Origin: Mesobacillus subterraneus
GTDB taxonomy: Bacteria > Bacillota > Bacilli > Bacillales > Cytobacillaceae
Reading direction: 5' to 3'
NCBI RefSeq assembly: GCF_023715485.1
Contig: NZ_JAMBOF010000001.1
Location: forward strand, 124,001 to 188,000
DNA length: 64,000 nt
Notes under the pieces: generated by a model
Database searches by the model: none
What the model saw: the letters and a program-made list of their open reading frames with translations, nothing else
Told to the model about the DNA's origin: nothing
Shown here: piece after piece, positions 52,695-61,146 of the stretch
Layout: each line of letters opens with the position of its first letter
How positions within the stretch are numbered: position 1 is the first letter of the stretch
Translations under genes and position numbers: made by a program

Positions 52695-52727
52695 TGTAAC
52701 TCATTTGTAACTGCAGTTACTTAAGAT
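52695..52727 (+). promoter_or_regulatory. Activator-type promoter: TGTAACT direct repeats plus -10 (substrate-binding protein gene)
   Basis: TGTAACT at 52695 and 52706 (11-bp pitch), then TAAGAT at 52722 as -10, which starts 16 bp after the second repeat. No -35 hexamer is recognisable. The second repeat is part of the palindrome GTAACTGCAGTTAC. The same arrangement is found before the ligase gene at 61114. Confidence 0.6.
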
Positions 52728-52776
52728 GATGTCAAAGCTTCGTGAGCTTTGTAATCATATTGAAGGGGGAAAGGAA

Positions 52777-54021
52777 ATGAAAGCTGCAAAACGGAATATT
52801 GCTTTATCTTTTATCCTAATTTTTGTCTTGTTGTTTGCAAGTGCCTGCAGTGGATCGGGAACAGAGAAATCGGGAGGTACTGCAGGGAAAGATGGAAAAG
52901 ACGAACCAAAGAATAGCGAACCGATCAAGATTGGTGTCCTTGCATCTCAAACTGGCGGACTTGAGGCTTATGGCAAGCAAACGCTCCGCGGATTCGAACT
53001 TGGGCTGGAATATGCGACTGACGGAACAAACGAAGTAGCCGGCCGTAAAATTGAATTCATCGTAGAAGATACGGAAACGAAACCGGAAGTGGCTGTCCAG
53101 AAAGCGACTAAGCTTCTTGAAGAAGATAAAGTTGACTTCCTTGTCGGGTCATCAAGTTCAGGTGACACTCTGGCTGTACTGCCATTAGCCGAGGAATATG
53201 AAAAGATCATGGTTGTTGAACCAGCGGTTGCAGACAGCATTACAGGATCTGAATTCAATGAATATATTTTCCGTACGGCACGTAACTCCTCGCAGGATGC
53301 AGTGGCAGGAGCTGCGGCGATTGCAAAGAAAGGCGTAAAGATTGCAACTCTTGCTCCTGATTACGCTTTTGGACGTGATGGTGTTGCGGCATTTAAAGAG
53401 GCTGCCGAAAAATTGGGTGCAGAGATCATTCATGAAGAATACGCAGATCCAGCTGCAACTGATTTCACATCTAATATTCAAAAGATTGTTGATAAAAAGC
53501 CAGATTACTTATTTGTAGTATGGGCCGGCGCTAATTCTCCATGGAACCAGATTGCAGACATGAAGGTCCAGGAAAAAGGAATTAAAATCTCAACGGGTGC
53601 TCCTGATATTGCTGCCCTTGCTACTATGCAGCCGCTGGTTGGCATGGAAGGCTTCACTGTTTACTACCATGATCTTCCGCAAAATGATATTAACAAATGG
53701 CTCGTCGAAGAACATAAAAAGCGTTTTAACGGTGAGCTTCCAGACTTATTTACTCCAGGCGGAATGAGCGCCGCAATGGCCATTGTAGAAGCACTGAAGA
53801 AAACAGAGGGAGATACCGACTCCAAGAAATTAATCAAAACGATGGAAGGGATGAGCTTTGATACGCCAAAAGGCAAGATGACTTTCCGTGAAGAAGACCA
53901 TCAGGCGCTTCAGGCACTATACGCAATCAAGCTTGAGAAAAAGGATGGAGTAGATTATCCAGTTCCGGTCCTGATCCGTGAACTTTCTCCTGAAGAAACT
54001 GCTCCTCCTGTCCGCAACTAA
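52777..54021 (+). CDS. ABC transporter substrate-binding lipoprotein, LivJ family
   Basis: A 414-residue lipoprotein with lipobox ASAC (Cys24) and a Leu/Ile/Val-binding-protein fold: KIGVLASQTGGLEAYGKQTL, VDFLVGSSSSGDTLAVLPLA, and DYLFVVWAGANSPWNQIADM. Such receptors bind amino acids, but also aromatic or carboxylic acids. The ATG at 52777 has AAGGGGGAAAGG upstream. A strong terminator follows, so the importer genes downstream receive only read-through, which fits a high receptor-to-channel ratio. The ligand is not known. Confidence 0.9.
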   Translation: MKAAKRNIALSFILIFVLLFASACSGSGTEKSGGTAGKDGKDEPKNSEPIKIGVLASQTGGLEAYGKQTLRGFELGLEYATDGTNEVAGRKIEFIVEDTETKPEVAVQKATKLLEEDKVDFLVGSSSSGDTLAVLPLAEEYEKIMVVEPAVADSITGSEFNEYIFRTARNSSQDAVAGAAAIAKKGVKIATLAPDYAFGRDGVAAFKEAAEKLGAEIIHEEYADPAATDFTSNIQKIVDKKPDYLFVVWAGANSPWNQIADMKVQEKGIKISTGAPDIAALATMQPLVGMEGFTVYYHDLPQNDINKWLVEEHKKRFNGELPDLFTPGGMSAAMAIVEALKKTEGDTDSKKLIKTMEGMSFDTPKGKMTFREEDHQALQALYAIKLEKKDGVDYPVPVLIRELSPEETAPPVRN

Positions 54022-54028
54022 CAGCAAT

Positions 54029-54072
54029 CATAATGAACTTCGGTAAACCAGCCGGAGTTCATTATGTTTTTT
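54029..54072 (+). terminator. Terminator between substrate-binding and ABC importer genes
   Basis: A 15-bp stem CATAATGAACTTCGG/CCGGAGTTCATTATG (one G-T pair), followed by TTTTTT. Confidence 0.92.
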
Positions 54073-54136
54073 CAAATGGCTGATTTTCCGCAATCTCATT
54101 GGACTCATTTTAATCAAATCCAGGGTGGTGAACCAG

Positions 54137-54910
54137 ATGACGGCAATTTTAGAGACAAAAGACTTGAGCATTACTTTTGGAGGCCATACGGCAGTGGATT
54201 CTGTCAGCATTGCGGTCCCACATAACCATTTTAAATCGATCATCGGACCGAACGGGGCAGGGAAAACGACATTCTTTAACCTCCTGAGCGGCCAGCTTAT
54301 GCCGTCAAAAGGACAGGTCTTGTATAAAGGAAGCGAAATCACAAAGCTCTCTCCAACTAAAAGGACGAGGGCAGGGATCGGCAGGTCCTTCCAGATTACC
54401 AACGTATTCCCGAATCTGACCGTAATGGAAAATGTCCGGCTTGCTGTCCAGTCACATGCAGGTGTCCGCTATCAAATGCTGAAGCACTTCCGGTCTTTCG
54501 ATAAATTCGAACAGGAGGCAGAAGAGTGGCTGAAGCTCGTTCTGCTAGATGACAAAAAGGATGCGCTCGCACGGAATCTTGCGCACGGTGAAAAAAGGAA
54601 GCTTGAGATCGCGATGCTGCTTGCCCTGAATACCGAGGTGCTCTTGCTAGATGAACCGACCGCGGGCATGTCGCTCGAGGAGGTGCCAGCGATCCTTGAT
54701 GTAATCCGAAAAATTAAACAACGGGGCGATCGGACAATCATCTTGATCGAGCACAAAATGGATATGATCATGGACCTTTCCGATTCAATCATGGTGTTGT
54801 TCAACGGTGCCCTTCTGGCCGATGGAACACCTGAAGAAATAATGAAAAATGAAATGGTCCAGTCTGCATATTTGGGAGGTTTGCATAGTGAGCACACTGC
54901 TAAAGCTTGA
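54137..54910 (+). CDS. Liv-type ABC transporter ATP-binding protein, LivG family
   Basis: A 257-residue ATPase with Walker A GPNGAGKTT, signature LAHGEKRKLEIAM and Walker B VLLLDEPTAGMS, in LivG layout. The ATG at 54137 has GGGTGG upstream. It overlaps the LivF-type gene by 23 nt. It powers import with the two permeases that follow. Confidence 0.92.
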   Translation: MTAILETKDLSITFGGHTAVDSVSIAVPHNHFKSIIGPNGAGKTTFFNLLSGQLMPSKGQVLYKGSEITKLSPTKRTRAGIGRSFQITNVFPNLTVMENVRLAVQSHAGVRYQMLKHFRSFDKFEQEAEEWLKLVLLDDKKDALARNLAHGEKRKLEIAMLLALNTEVLLLDEPTAGMSLEEVPAILDVIRKIKQRGDRTIILIEHKMDMIMDLSDSIMVLFNGALLADGTPEEIMKNEMVQSAYLGGLHSEHTAKA

Positions 54911-55595
54911 CCAGGTCGAAACGTTCATCGGCCAGTACCATATCCTTCAGGGTGTTTCATTTGAAGTGCCGAAGGGAGAAGTAACCGTCCTGCTGGGCCG
55001 GAACGGCGCAGGCAAAACGACTACCTTAAGGACGATCATGGGCTTGAACCAGGCTTCAAAAGGCTCGATTCAATATAAAGGGGGAGAGATCAAGGGATTG
55101 GCGACCTACTCAATCGCAAATCAAGGGATAGGCTACGTTCCTGAAGACCAGGGGATTTTTGCGGATCTTACAGTCGAAGAAAATATAAAGGTGGCCGTTA
55201 AAAAAGAAAATGATGAGACACGCCAGCGGCTGGATTGGATCCTTAATCTCTTCCCTGACTTGAAGAAGTTTTGGAAAAAGCCTGGCGGACTTCTAAGTGG
55301 CGGACAAAAACAGATGCTTGCGATTGCGCGGGCGTATGTCAACGACAATGAACTTCTGCTGATTGACGAGCCAAGCAAGGGCCTTGCACCGATCGTTGTC
55401 GAGAAAGTAATGGAATCGATCCAGCAAATGAAAGAAAAAACAACGATCATTCTTGTCGAGCAAAACTTCATGATGGCCAGCACGATTGGCGACAGCTTTT
55501 ATATCATCGATGACGGCCGGACTGTTTCAAACGGTTCAATGAATATCCTTAGGGATGACGAAGAAATGCGCAGGAAATATCTCGGCATTGCATAG
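54888..55595 (+). CDS. Liv-type ABC transporter ATP-binding protein, LivF family
   Basis: A 235-residue ATPase: Walker A GRNGAGKTT, signature LLSGGQKQMLAIARA, Walker B LLIDEPSKGLAP. The GTG at 54888 has GGGAGG upstream, within the 3' end of the LivG-type gene. LivF and LivG form the heterodimeric motor. Confidence 0.92.
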   Translation: MSTLLKLDQVETFIGQYHILQGVSFEVPKGEVTVLLGRNGAGKTTTLRTIMGLNQASKGSIQYKGGEIKGLATYSIANQGIGYVPEDQGIFADLTVEENIKVAVKKENDETRQRLDWILNLFPDLKKFWKKPGGLLSGGQKQMLAIARAYVNDNELLLIDEPSKGLAPIVVEKVMESIQQMKEKTTIILVEQNFMMASTIGDSFYIIDDGRTVSNGSMNILRDDEEMRRKYLGIA

Positions 55596-55612
55596 GGAAG
55601 GAGGAAGAAAGA

Positions 55613-56473
55613 ATGGATGTGTTAATTAGCCTGAGCCTGAATGGCCTTGCCACTGGAATGCTGATCTTCCTTCTGGCCGCCGGACTGACTTTGATCTTTG
55701 GCTTGATGGATGTGCTTAATTTTGCCCACGGCGGATTATTTGCCTGGGGTGCCTACAGCGGCATCTGGATTTATACTTCCACAGGCAGTTTTCTAATCGG
55801 GATTATCGGAGCAATAATTGCTGGGATGATCCTTGGTATCGTTACCGAGCGCTGGATCATTAAGCCTGTTTACGGGAACCACGTCCAGCAAATTTTGATC
55901 ACCCTTGGTTTGATGCTCGTTTTATCTGAAATGTTAAAAGTGGTTTGGGGACCGAACCAGATTTCGGCAACAACGCCAGACTACCTGTCAGGAAGCTGGG
56001 AGGTTGGCAACGTCATCATCATTAAATACCGCGCATTCATTATCGCAGTAGGATTTACGGTGTTCCTGCTCGTTCAATTCCTGCTTAAAAAGACAAAAAT
56101 CGGCCTCGTGGTCCGTGCTGGTGTCATGAACAAGGAAATGGTCCAGTCGCTGGGCATCAACATCCAGAAGGTCTTCATGTTTGTGTTCATGATTGGGGCA
56201 GGCATGGCAGCCCTTGGCGGAATGCTTCTCGGACCATATTCAGGCGTCATTTATGCCGATATGGGCATGGAATTCGCGATCCTGGCGTTCATCGTAGTTG
56301 TTATCGGGGGAATGGGAAGCTTTTCTGGATCGGTTATGGCTGCGATTTTAGTCGGTCTGTCAGGGTCTTTCATGGCCTATTATGTCCCTGACCTTGCGCT
56401 GGCGGCAAATATGCTGCTGATGGCCGTCGTGTTAATTTTCAGGCCTCAGGGCTTGTTCGGGGCAAAGGGGTGA
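55613..56473 (+). CDS. Liv-type ABC transporter permease, LivH family
   Basis: A 286-residue permease with about eight helices. LTLIFGLMDVLNFAHGGLFAWGAYSG is the LivH start motif and VIGGMGSFSGSVMAAILVG a conserved late motif. The SD AAGGAGG precedes it and it is separated by 7 nt from the LivM-type gene. Confidence 0.92.
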   Translation: MDVLISLSLNGLATGMLIFLLAAGLTLIFGLMDVLNFAHGGLFAWGAYSGIWIYTSTGSFLIGIIGAIIAGMILGIVTERWIIKPVYGNHVQQILITLGLMLVLSEMLKVVWGPNQISATTPDYLSGSWEVGNVIIIKYRAFIIAVGFTVFLLVQFLLKKTKIGLVVRAGVMNKEMVQSLGINIQKVFMFVFMIGAGMAALGGMLLGPYSGVIYADMGMEFAILAFIVVVIGGMGSFSGSVMAAILVGLSGSFMAYYVPDLALAANMLLMAVVLIFRPQGLFGAKG

Positions 56474-56480
56474 GCGGGCA

Positions 56481-57494
56481 ATGACAAAAGTTTTTTCAAA
56501 CAACCGGATGAATATTTTTTATATGATAGTGGCATTGTTTTTAGCTGTGCTTCCGTTTGTCTATGATTCAAGAAGCACGCTGATCCTGCTTTCTCAGGTA
56601 TTCATCTTTGCTGTGCTGGCGATGAGCTACGATATACTGCTTGGCTATACAGGTATCGTCTCATTTGGCCATGCGATGTTTTTTGGAATTGGTGCCTACA
56701 CGGTAGGCGTATTCATGAAACGATTTGAGCCCGAAACAAGCTACTTCCTGCTCGCTGTATTGGTAACAATTTTATTGACGGCGGTTGTCAGCTATATTGT
56801 CGGCCTGCTGACACTGCGGCTGAAGAGCCATTTCTATGCAATGCTTACAATGGCGTTTGCCGGGCTGTTCCTGGTCCTCGCTGAAAAATGGCGGACAGTC
56901 ACTTATGGGAATGACGGTTTTACGTTCAGGGTGCCAGAGTTTTTGCGGGATCGGACAGACTTTTACTTGATATGCCTTGCTTCAATGGTGATTGTTTTCA
57001 TTTTGTTAAAAAGGTTCACGAATTCCCCGCTCGGAAAGGTGCTCCAGGCAATCAGGGAAAATGAGCAGCGTACGGAATCACTTGGATACAGCGTTTTACA
57101 GTATAAGGTCATTGCCAGTGTCGTGTCAGGAGTACTGGCCGGCATAGCTGGGATTTTATATGCTGTTTCATTGCGATTTGTAAACACGAGTGTGTTCACG
57201 ATGGATATCACGCTCGATGCTTTGCTGATGACGATCATCGGAGGAGTCGGAACGCTTGTCGGAGCCATCATCGGTGCGGGGATCATCGAGTTTTCACATC
57301 ACTGGCTGACAGAGCTGGCAAAAGTCCACTGGATTTTCGAAAGATGGATCATCTTTTTCGGTATCATTTATATCCTGGCCGTCATGTTTTTCCCGATGGG
57401 CATCGTCGGTTCCTTGCAGAAGCTGAAATTCGGCAGGAAAAAAAAGACGTCCGCTCCGGTTAAATCAGAAGCGGTAAGCCAGGGTGATTCATGA
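56481..57494 (+). CDS. Liv-type ABC transporter permease, LivM family
   Basis: A 337-residue permease with about nine to ten helices. LLGYTGIVSFGHAMFFGIGAY and IRENEQRTESLGYSVLQYKV are LivM marks. It ends in a basic soluble tail (KFGRKKKTSAPVKSEAVSQG). Its stop overlaps the start of the next small gene (ATGA). Confidence 0.92.
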   Translation: MTKVFSNNRMNIFYMIVALFLAVLPFVYDSRSTLILLSQVFIFAVLAMSYDILLGYTGIVSFGHAMFFGIGAYTVGVFMKRFEPETSYFLLAVLVTILLTAVVSYIVGLLTLRLKSHFYAMLTMAFAGLFLVLAEKWRTVTYGNDGFTFRVPEFLRDRTDFYLICLASMVIVFILLKRFTNSPLGKVLQAIRENEQRTESLGYSVLQYKVIASVVSGVLAGIAGILYAVSLRFVNTSVFTMDITLDALLMTIIGGVGTLVGAIIGAGIIEFSHHWLTELAKVHWIFERWIIFFGIIYILAVMFFPMGIVGSLQKLKFGRKKKTSAPVKSEAVSQGDS

Positions 57495-57673
57495 TGGTAA
57501 CGAAGCAAGTCACATCATTCGTGCTTCGCTTCCAGCTCGCCGATATTGAAACGGACAGCGGCACAAAATGCTGGCGTGTCAAGGTCACCCATGTACAGGA
57601 GGAAAAAGAAGCATTATTTGATTCCGTCGAATCTGCGATGGAATTCATCAAGGAAATTGTGGGAGAGTCGTAG
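57491..57673 (+). CDS. Small conserved-context protein (60 aa), unknown function
   Basis: A 60-residue soluble protein (TKQVTSFVLRFQLADIETDS then GTKCWRVKVTHVQEEKEALF and DSVESAMEFIKEIV). Alternating strands and a final helix suggest a small alpha/beta fold. It overlaps livM by 4 nt, so it is translationally coupled. It resembles no family I can name. Coupled position makes a role in the pathway or its regulation likely. Confidence 0.65.
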   Translation: MMVTKQVTSFVLRFQLADIETDSGTKCWRVKVTHVQEEKEALFDSVESAMEFIKEIVGES

Positions 57674-57708
57674 TTTTGCTGTTTACAATAACTGCGAAAT
57701 CCTCAAGG

Positions 57709-57728
57709 CACTGCTGTTAAAAGCAGTG
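57709..57728 (+). repeat. Intra-operon hairpin CACTGCT-GTTAAA-AGCAGTG
   Basis: A 7-bp perfect stem upstream of the KAS III-like gene, without a T-run. It may alter mRNA stability or act as a weak attenuator. Confidence 0.45.
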
Positions 57729-57755
57729 TCGCGGTTTTCAAGGAGGGAAGTACAG

Positions 57756-58772
57756 GTGCAAATTGGAATTGTCAGTACGGGGATTTATCTTCCTGAAACC
57801 TATATTACAGGTGCGGAAATTGCGAGATTGGCAGGAATTCCTGAAGCAGTTGTGGAAGAAAAGATGGGAATCAAGAAAAAGCCGGTGCCGGGACCAGGTG
57901 ACCATACATGCGAGATGGGAATCAAGGCTGCCCGTATTGCAATTGACAAAGCAGGCATTGATCCGATGGGAATCGACCTCGTCATCTACATAGGCGAGGA
58001 ATACAAGGAATATCCATTATGGACCGCAGGTATTAAACTGCAGGAAGAAATCGGCGCCAGGAACGCATGGGCTTTTGATGCCGCATTAAGATGCGGCACG
58101 ACGGTCATGGCCTTGAAGCTTGCAAAAGGAATGATGCTATCAGATTCATGTATCAATACAGTCCTGCTTGCGGGCGGATACCGCAACGGTGATTTCATAG
58201 ATTATCAGAATCCGAGGACGAGGTTCATGTACAATCTTGGAGCGGGCGGCGGTGCGATTTTATTGAAAAAAGGCCATGATGGGAATCTTCTGCTTGAAAC
58301 AGAAATGATTACTGATGGTTCTTTTTCCGAGGATGTCGTAGTCGTGGCAGGCGGTACGAAAAATCCAATGTCTCGGGAGAATCTCGAGCGCGGACTGTAC
58401 CAGCTCGATGTCCTTGACCCTAAGGGAATGAAGGAACGACTCGAGAAAAAGTCGATGGGTAATTTCCTTGATGTAATCAGGAACTCAGTTGAGAGAAGCG
58501 GTTATAAAGAACGAGACATATCCTACGTCGGCATGCTTCATATGAAGAGGTCCGCTCATGATTATGTTTTGCGGGAGCTTGGTCTGAAAGACACAAATTC
58601 AATTTATCTGGAAGATTACGGGCACATCGGCCAGATAGATCAGATTCTATCACTGGAACTGGCTGAAAAGTCAGGGAAGCTGAAGGATGGCGATATAGCC
58701 GTGCTCGTCAGTGCTGGGATCGGCTATGCCTGGGGAGCAACAACCATACGCTGGGGGAAGGGTGAGTTGTAA
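57756..58772 (+). CDS. KAS III / HMG-CoA synthase-like thiolase-fold enzyme
   Basis: A 338-residue thiolase-fold protein, the KAS III length. The nucleophile is Cys113 (FDAALRCGTTVMAL), and His262 (VGMLHMKR) is at the general-base position. Where KAS III enzymes carry a YGN(T) asparagine, this one has YGHIGQID with His290, so the Cys-His-Asn triad is altered. That suggests a role other than fatty acid initiation, perhaps a CoA-thioester Claisen or cleavage step. GTG start with AAGGAGGG upstream. It overlaps the hydrolase start by 1 nt. Confidence 0.85.
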   Translation: MQIGIVSTGIYLPETYITGAEIARLAGIPEAVVEEKMGIKKKPVPGPGDHTCEMGIKAARIAIDKAGIDPMGIDLVIYIGEEYKEYPLWTAGIKLQEEIGARNAWAFDAALRCGTTVMALKLAKGMMLSDSCINTVLLAGGYRNGDFIDYQNPRTRFMYNLGAGGGAILLKKGHDGNLLLETEMITDGSFSEDVVVVAGGTKNPMSRENLERGLYQLDVLDPKGMKERLEKKSMGNFLDVIRNSVERSGYKERDISYVGMLHMKRSAHDYVLRELGLKDTNSIYLEDYGHIGQIDQILSLELAEKSGKLKDGDIAVLVSAGIGYAWGATTIRWGKGEL

Positions 58773-59674
58773 TGGAAACAACGGTAGTTGAGATTAAAAA
58801 AATTGATTTGCCCAACGGGGAGACAATCGCTTACCGGGAACGGGCTGGCGGCGTCAAAAACGTGCTTTTGATCCACGGCAACATGACATCATCCAAGCAT
58901 TGGGATTTGCTGATTGATGAAATGAACCCTGAGTATAAGATTGTTGCTCTCGATTTGAGAGGGTTTGGTGAATCAAGCTACCATAAGCCAATCATGTCGA
59001 TCAAGGATTTTTCTGACGATGTAAAACGGTTCGTGGATGAGATTGGCCTGAAGGATTTTTCAGTCATTGGCTGGTCCACAGGCGGGGCAGTTGGAATGCA
59101 GTTTGTCGCGGATAACCCTGGATTATGCGACAAGCTTGTTCTGCTCGCGTCAGCCTCCACACGAGGATATCCATTCTTTGGAACAAGCCCTGAAGGTTTG
59201 CCGGATGTGAACAACAGGCTTGTGACTTATGAGGATGTAAAAGCGGATCCGGGAAAAACAATCGCCGTCCAAACAGCTTACGACCAGGAAAATCGAGGGT
59301 TTTTAAAGGCAATGTGGAATATGCTTATCTATACCCATCGCCAGCCCGTAGAAAGCCATTATGATGAGTATGTCGATGATATGCTTACCCAGCGCAATCT
59401 GGCAGAAGTCTATTATTCTCTTAACACATTTAATATCAGTGCTGTCAATAATGGATTGAAGGAAGGCACTGACCAGGTGAAAGACATAAGAATTCCCGTA
59501 CTCGTGCTCCGTGGCGATCGAGACCTAGTTGTCACAGAGCGAATGACAGCTGAGATTGTCGAAGATTTTGAGGGCCGCGCTAGATTTGTGGAATTGAAGG
59601 ATTGCGGACATTCGCCGTTAGTGGATGACTTAGAGCAGCTGCAAAAGGAAATTGAAGGATTTTTAGCTGAATAG
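58772..59674 (+). CDS. Alpha/beta hydrolase
   Basis: A 300-residue hydrolase: oxyanion strand LLIHGNMTSSKHWD, nucleophile elbow GWSTGGA, acidic residue in LRGDRDLVV and catalytic His in KDCGHSPLVDD. It might act as a thioesterase, C-C hydrolase or lactonase. Its ATG overlaps the KAS-like stop (TAATG), so they are coupled. The substrate cannot be read from sequence. Confidence 0.9.
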   Translation: METTVVEIKKIDLPNGETIAYRERAGGVKNVLLIHGNMTSSKHWDLLIDEMNPEYKIVALDLRGFGESSYHKPIMSIKDFSDDVKRFVDEIGLKDFSVIGWSTGGAVGMQFVADNPGLCDKLVLLASASTRGYPFFGTSPEGLPDVNNRLVTYEDVKADPGKTIAVQTAYDQENRGFLKAMWNMLIYTHRQPVESHYDEYVDDMLTQRNLAEVYYSLNTFNISAVNNGLKEGTDQVKDIRIPVLVLRGDRDLVVTERMTAEIVEDFEGRARFVELKDCGHSPLVDDLEQLQKEIEGFLAE

Positions 59675-59686
59675 GAAGGTGCTTTT

Positions 59687-60427
59687 ATGAGATTGAAAGA
59701 TAAAGTAGCAATTATTACAGGAGCCGCGAACGGAATCGGACTCGCGGCGGCCAAGACTTTTGCGGTTGAAGGCGCAAAGGTGGCGATGGCTGATTTTGAC
59801 GAGGCAACAGGTTCCCAGCGTGCCGCAGAATTAACGGAAGAAGGCTTTGAGGTCGCCTTTTTTCAGGTGAACGTCGCTGACCGAAGCAGCGTCGATACAA
59901 TGGTCCAAAGCGTTCTGGGCAACTTTGGCAAGATTGATATTTTAATAAACAATGCTGGCATCACCAGGGACGGGATGCTCCACAAGCTTGCAGTTGAGGA
60001 CTTCCAAAAGGTCGTTGACGTCAACCTGACTGGTGTGTTCAATTGCGCCCAGGCTGTAGTGCCAGCCATGGTCCAGCAAGGTTCCGGGAAGATTATCAAT
60101 ACTTCCTCTGTATCCGGGGTGTATGGAAATGTCGGGCAGACCAACTATGCTGCCACAAAAGCAGGCGTCGTCGGGATGACAAAGACCTGGGCAAAAGAAC
60201 TGGGCCGCAAAGGGATCAACGTCAATGCAGTAGCACCAGGCTTCATCGAAACTGGCATGACTGCCAAAGTACCTGAGAAAGTACTAGAGCAAATGAAGAT
60301 GCTCGTCCCGCTTGGAAGACTCGGATTGCCCCAAGACATCGCAAACGCCTACCTATTCCTGGCGTCAGACGAATCCAATTATGTAAACGGCACCACCCTC
60401 CATGTAGATGGCGGTATCATGATGTAA
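59687..60427 (+). CDS. SDR family oxidoreductase (FabG-like)
   Basis: A 246-residue short-chain dehydrogenase/reductase: TGAANGIG cofactor motif near residue 12, NNAG near 90, Ser-Tyr-Lys triad with YAATK near 150, and the C-terminal VDGGIM. It reduces a 3-oxoacyl or oxidises a 3-hydroxyacyl thioester. The SD AAGGTG precedes it and it is 12 nt after the hydrolase. It ends the operon. Confidence 0.92.
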   Translation: MRLKDKVAIITGAANGIGLAAAKTFAVEGAKVAMADFDEATGSQRAAELTEEGFEVAFFQVNVADRSSVDTMVQSVLGNFGKIDILINNAGITRDGMLHKLAVEDFQKVVDVNLTGVFNCAQAVVPAMVQQGSGKIINTSSVSGVYGNVGQTNYAATKAGVVGMTKTWAKELGRKGINVNAVAPGFIETGMTAKVPEKVLEQMKMLVPLGRLGLPQDIANAYLFLASDESNYVNGTTLHVDGGIMM

Positions 60428-60428
60428 T

Positions 60429-60462
60429 TTAAAAAAGTGCACTCGTTGCGCTTTTTTTATTT
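60429..60462 (+). terminator. Terminator of the liv-enzyme operon
   Basis: AAAAAAG-T-GCA pairs with TGC-G-CTTTTTT around CTCGT, then T-rich sequence. Confidence 0.8.
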
Positions 60463-60700
60463 GGGATTGAGAGTGGGCTTAAGAAAATTTATTATAACTA
60501 TTAAACCGGGATTAAAGCTGCTTGATTACTTGGGTCAATCTCAGAAGAGCAGAAATAATCACTGGTTTGGAGGGAGAGCATTGCAAATTAGCTTTACTTT
60601 CAGGACTTACACACCACCTCGTTTAATTACCAAACAATAAAAGGTTAAATCGCCCGCAAAAGTGGTAAACAGTAATTAAAAAATGAACGAGGTGCTGTAC

Positions 60701-61030
60701 ATGGAAGAAGCAAAGCAAAAATACTACTTTAACATAGAAAGCGGCGAGGTATTGGACAAGCCTGCTGAGCCTGAGGGCCATTTTACCCTATTCGCCACCG
60801 GAGAGGAAATCAAGGATTTCCGCGAATACCTTAGAGAAAACTATAAAGCGGATTGGGCGACTTTTGGCAATGCGCATCTTCCTTTCAACGAACCGGATCG
60901 GGAACATGCTGAATATGACAATACGATGAAAGGAATTTACGCGATGGTCTATAAGCTTGGCGATGCCGAAGCAAAGAATCATGTGAAAAACATGGGAATT
61001 TTAACAGAGGACGAGTTCAATAGATATTAA
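60701..61030 (+). CDS. Conserved hypothetical protein (109 aa)
   Basis: A soluble 109-residue protein (MEEAKQKYYFNIESGEVLDK then EPEGHFTLFATGEEIKDFRE). It is rich in Glu, Tyr and Asn, with a helical C-terminus. The ATG at 60701 has CGAGGTG upstream. Widespread in Bacillus by my recollection but without a known function. It lies between the SDR and the ligase and has its own spacing. Confidence 0.65.
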   Translation: MEEAKQKYYFNIESGEVLDKPAEPEGHFTLFATGEEIKDFREYLRENYKADWATFGNAHLPFNEPDREHAEYDNTMKGIYAMVYKLGDAEAKNHVKNMGILTEDEFNRY

Positions 61031-61069
61031 ATGGAGGACATCATAGCCAGAGGCTGTGGTGTTTCTTTA

Positions 61070-61108
61070 TGGCTGTTTCCGGCATAAAATGTTGTTTTTC
61101 GAACAAAG
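61070..61108 (+). repeat. Left-end fragment of the MITE-like element (copy D)
   Basis: TGGCTGTTTCCGGCATAAAA then TGTTGTTTTTCGAACAAAG matches the left ends of copies B and C. The right end is missing. Confidence 0.6.
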
Positions 61109-61113
61109 AAAAC

Positions 61114-61146
61114 TGTAACTATCCTGTAACTCTCATTTTCTAAAAT
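61114..61146 (+). promoter_or_regulatory. Activator-type promoter: TGTAACT direct repeats plus -10 (ligase gene)
   Basis: TGTAACT at 61114 and 61125 (11-bp pitch), then -10 TAAAAT at 61141, again 16 bp after the second repeat. No -35 is visible. The arrangement is identical to that at 52695. Confidence 0.6.

Noticed and set aside
52726-52776. ATG 52726 as start of the LivJ-type lipoprotein
   Set aside because: It overlaps the inferred -10, places charged residues before the signal peptide and lacks an SD; ATG 52777 gives a normal lipoprotein signal.
57546-57755. 70-codon N-terminal extension of the KAS III-like protein
   Set aside because: It overlaps the 57491-57673 gene in another frame and has no similarity to the family start; GTG 57756 follows AAGGAGGG and starts with MQIGIVSTGIYLP.
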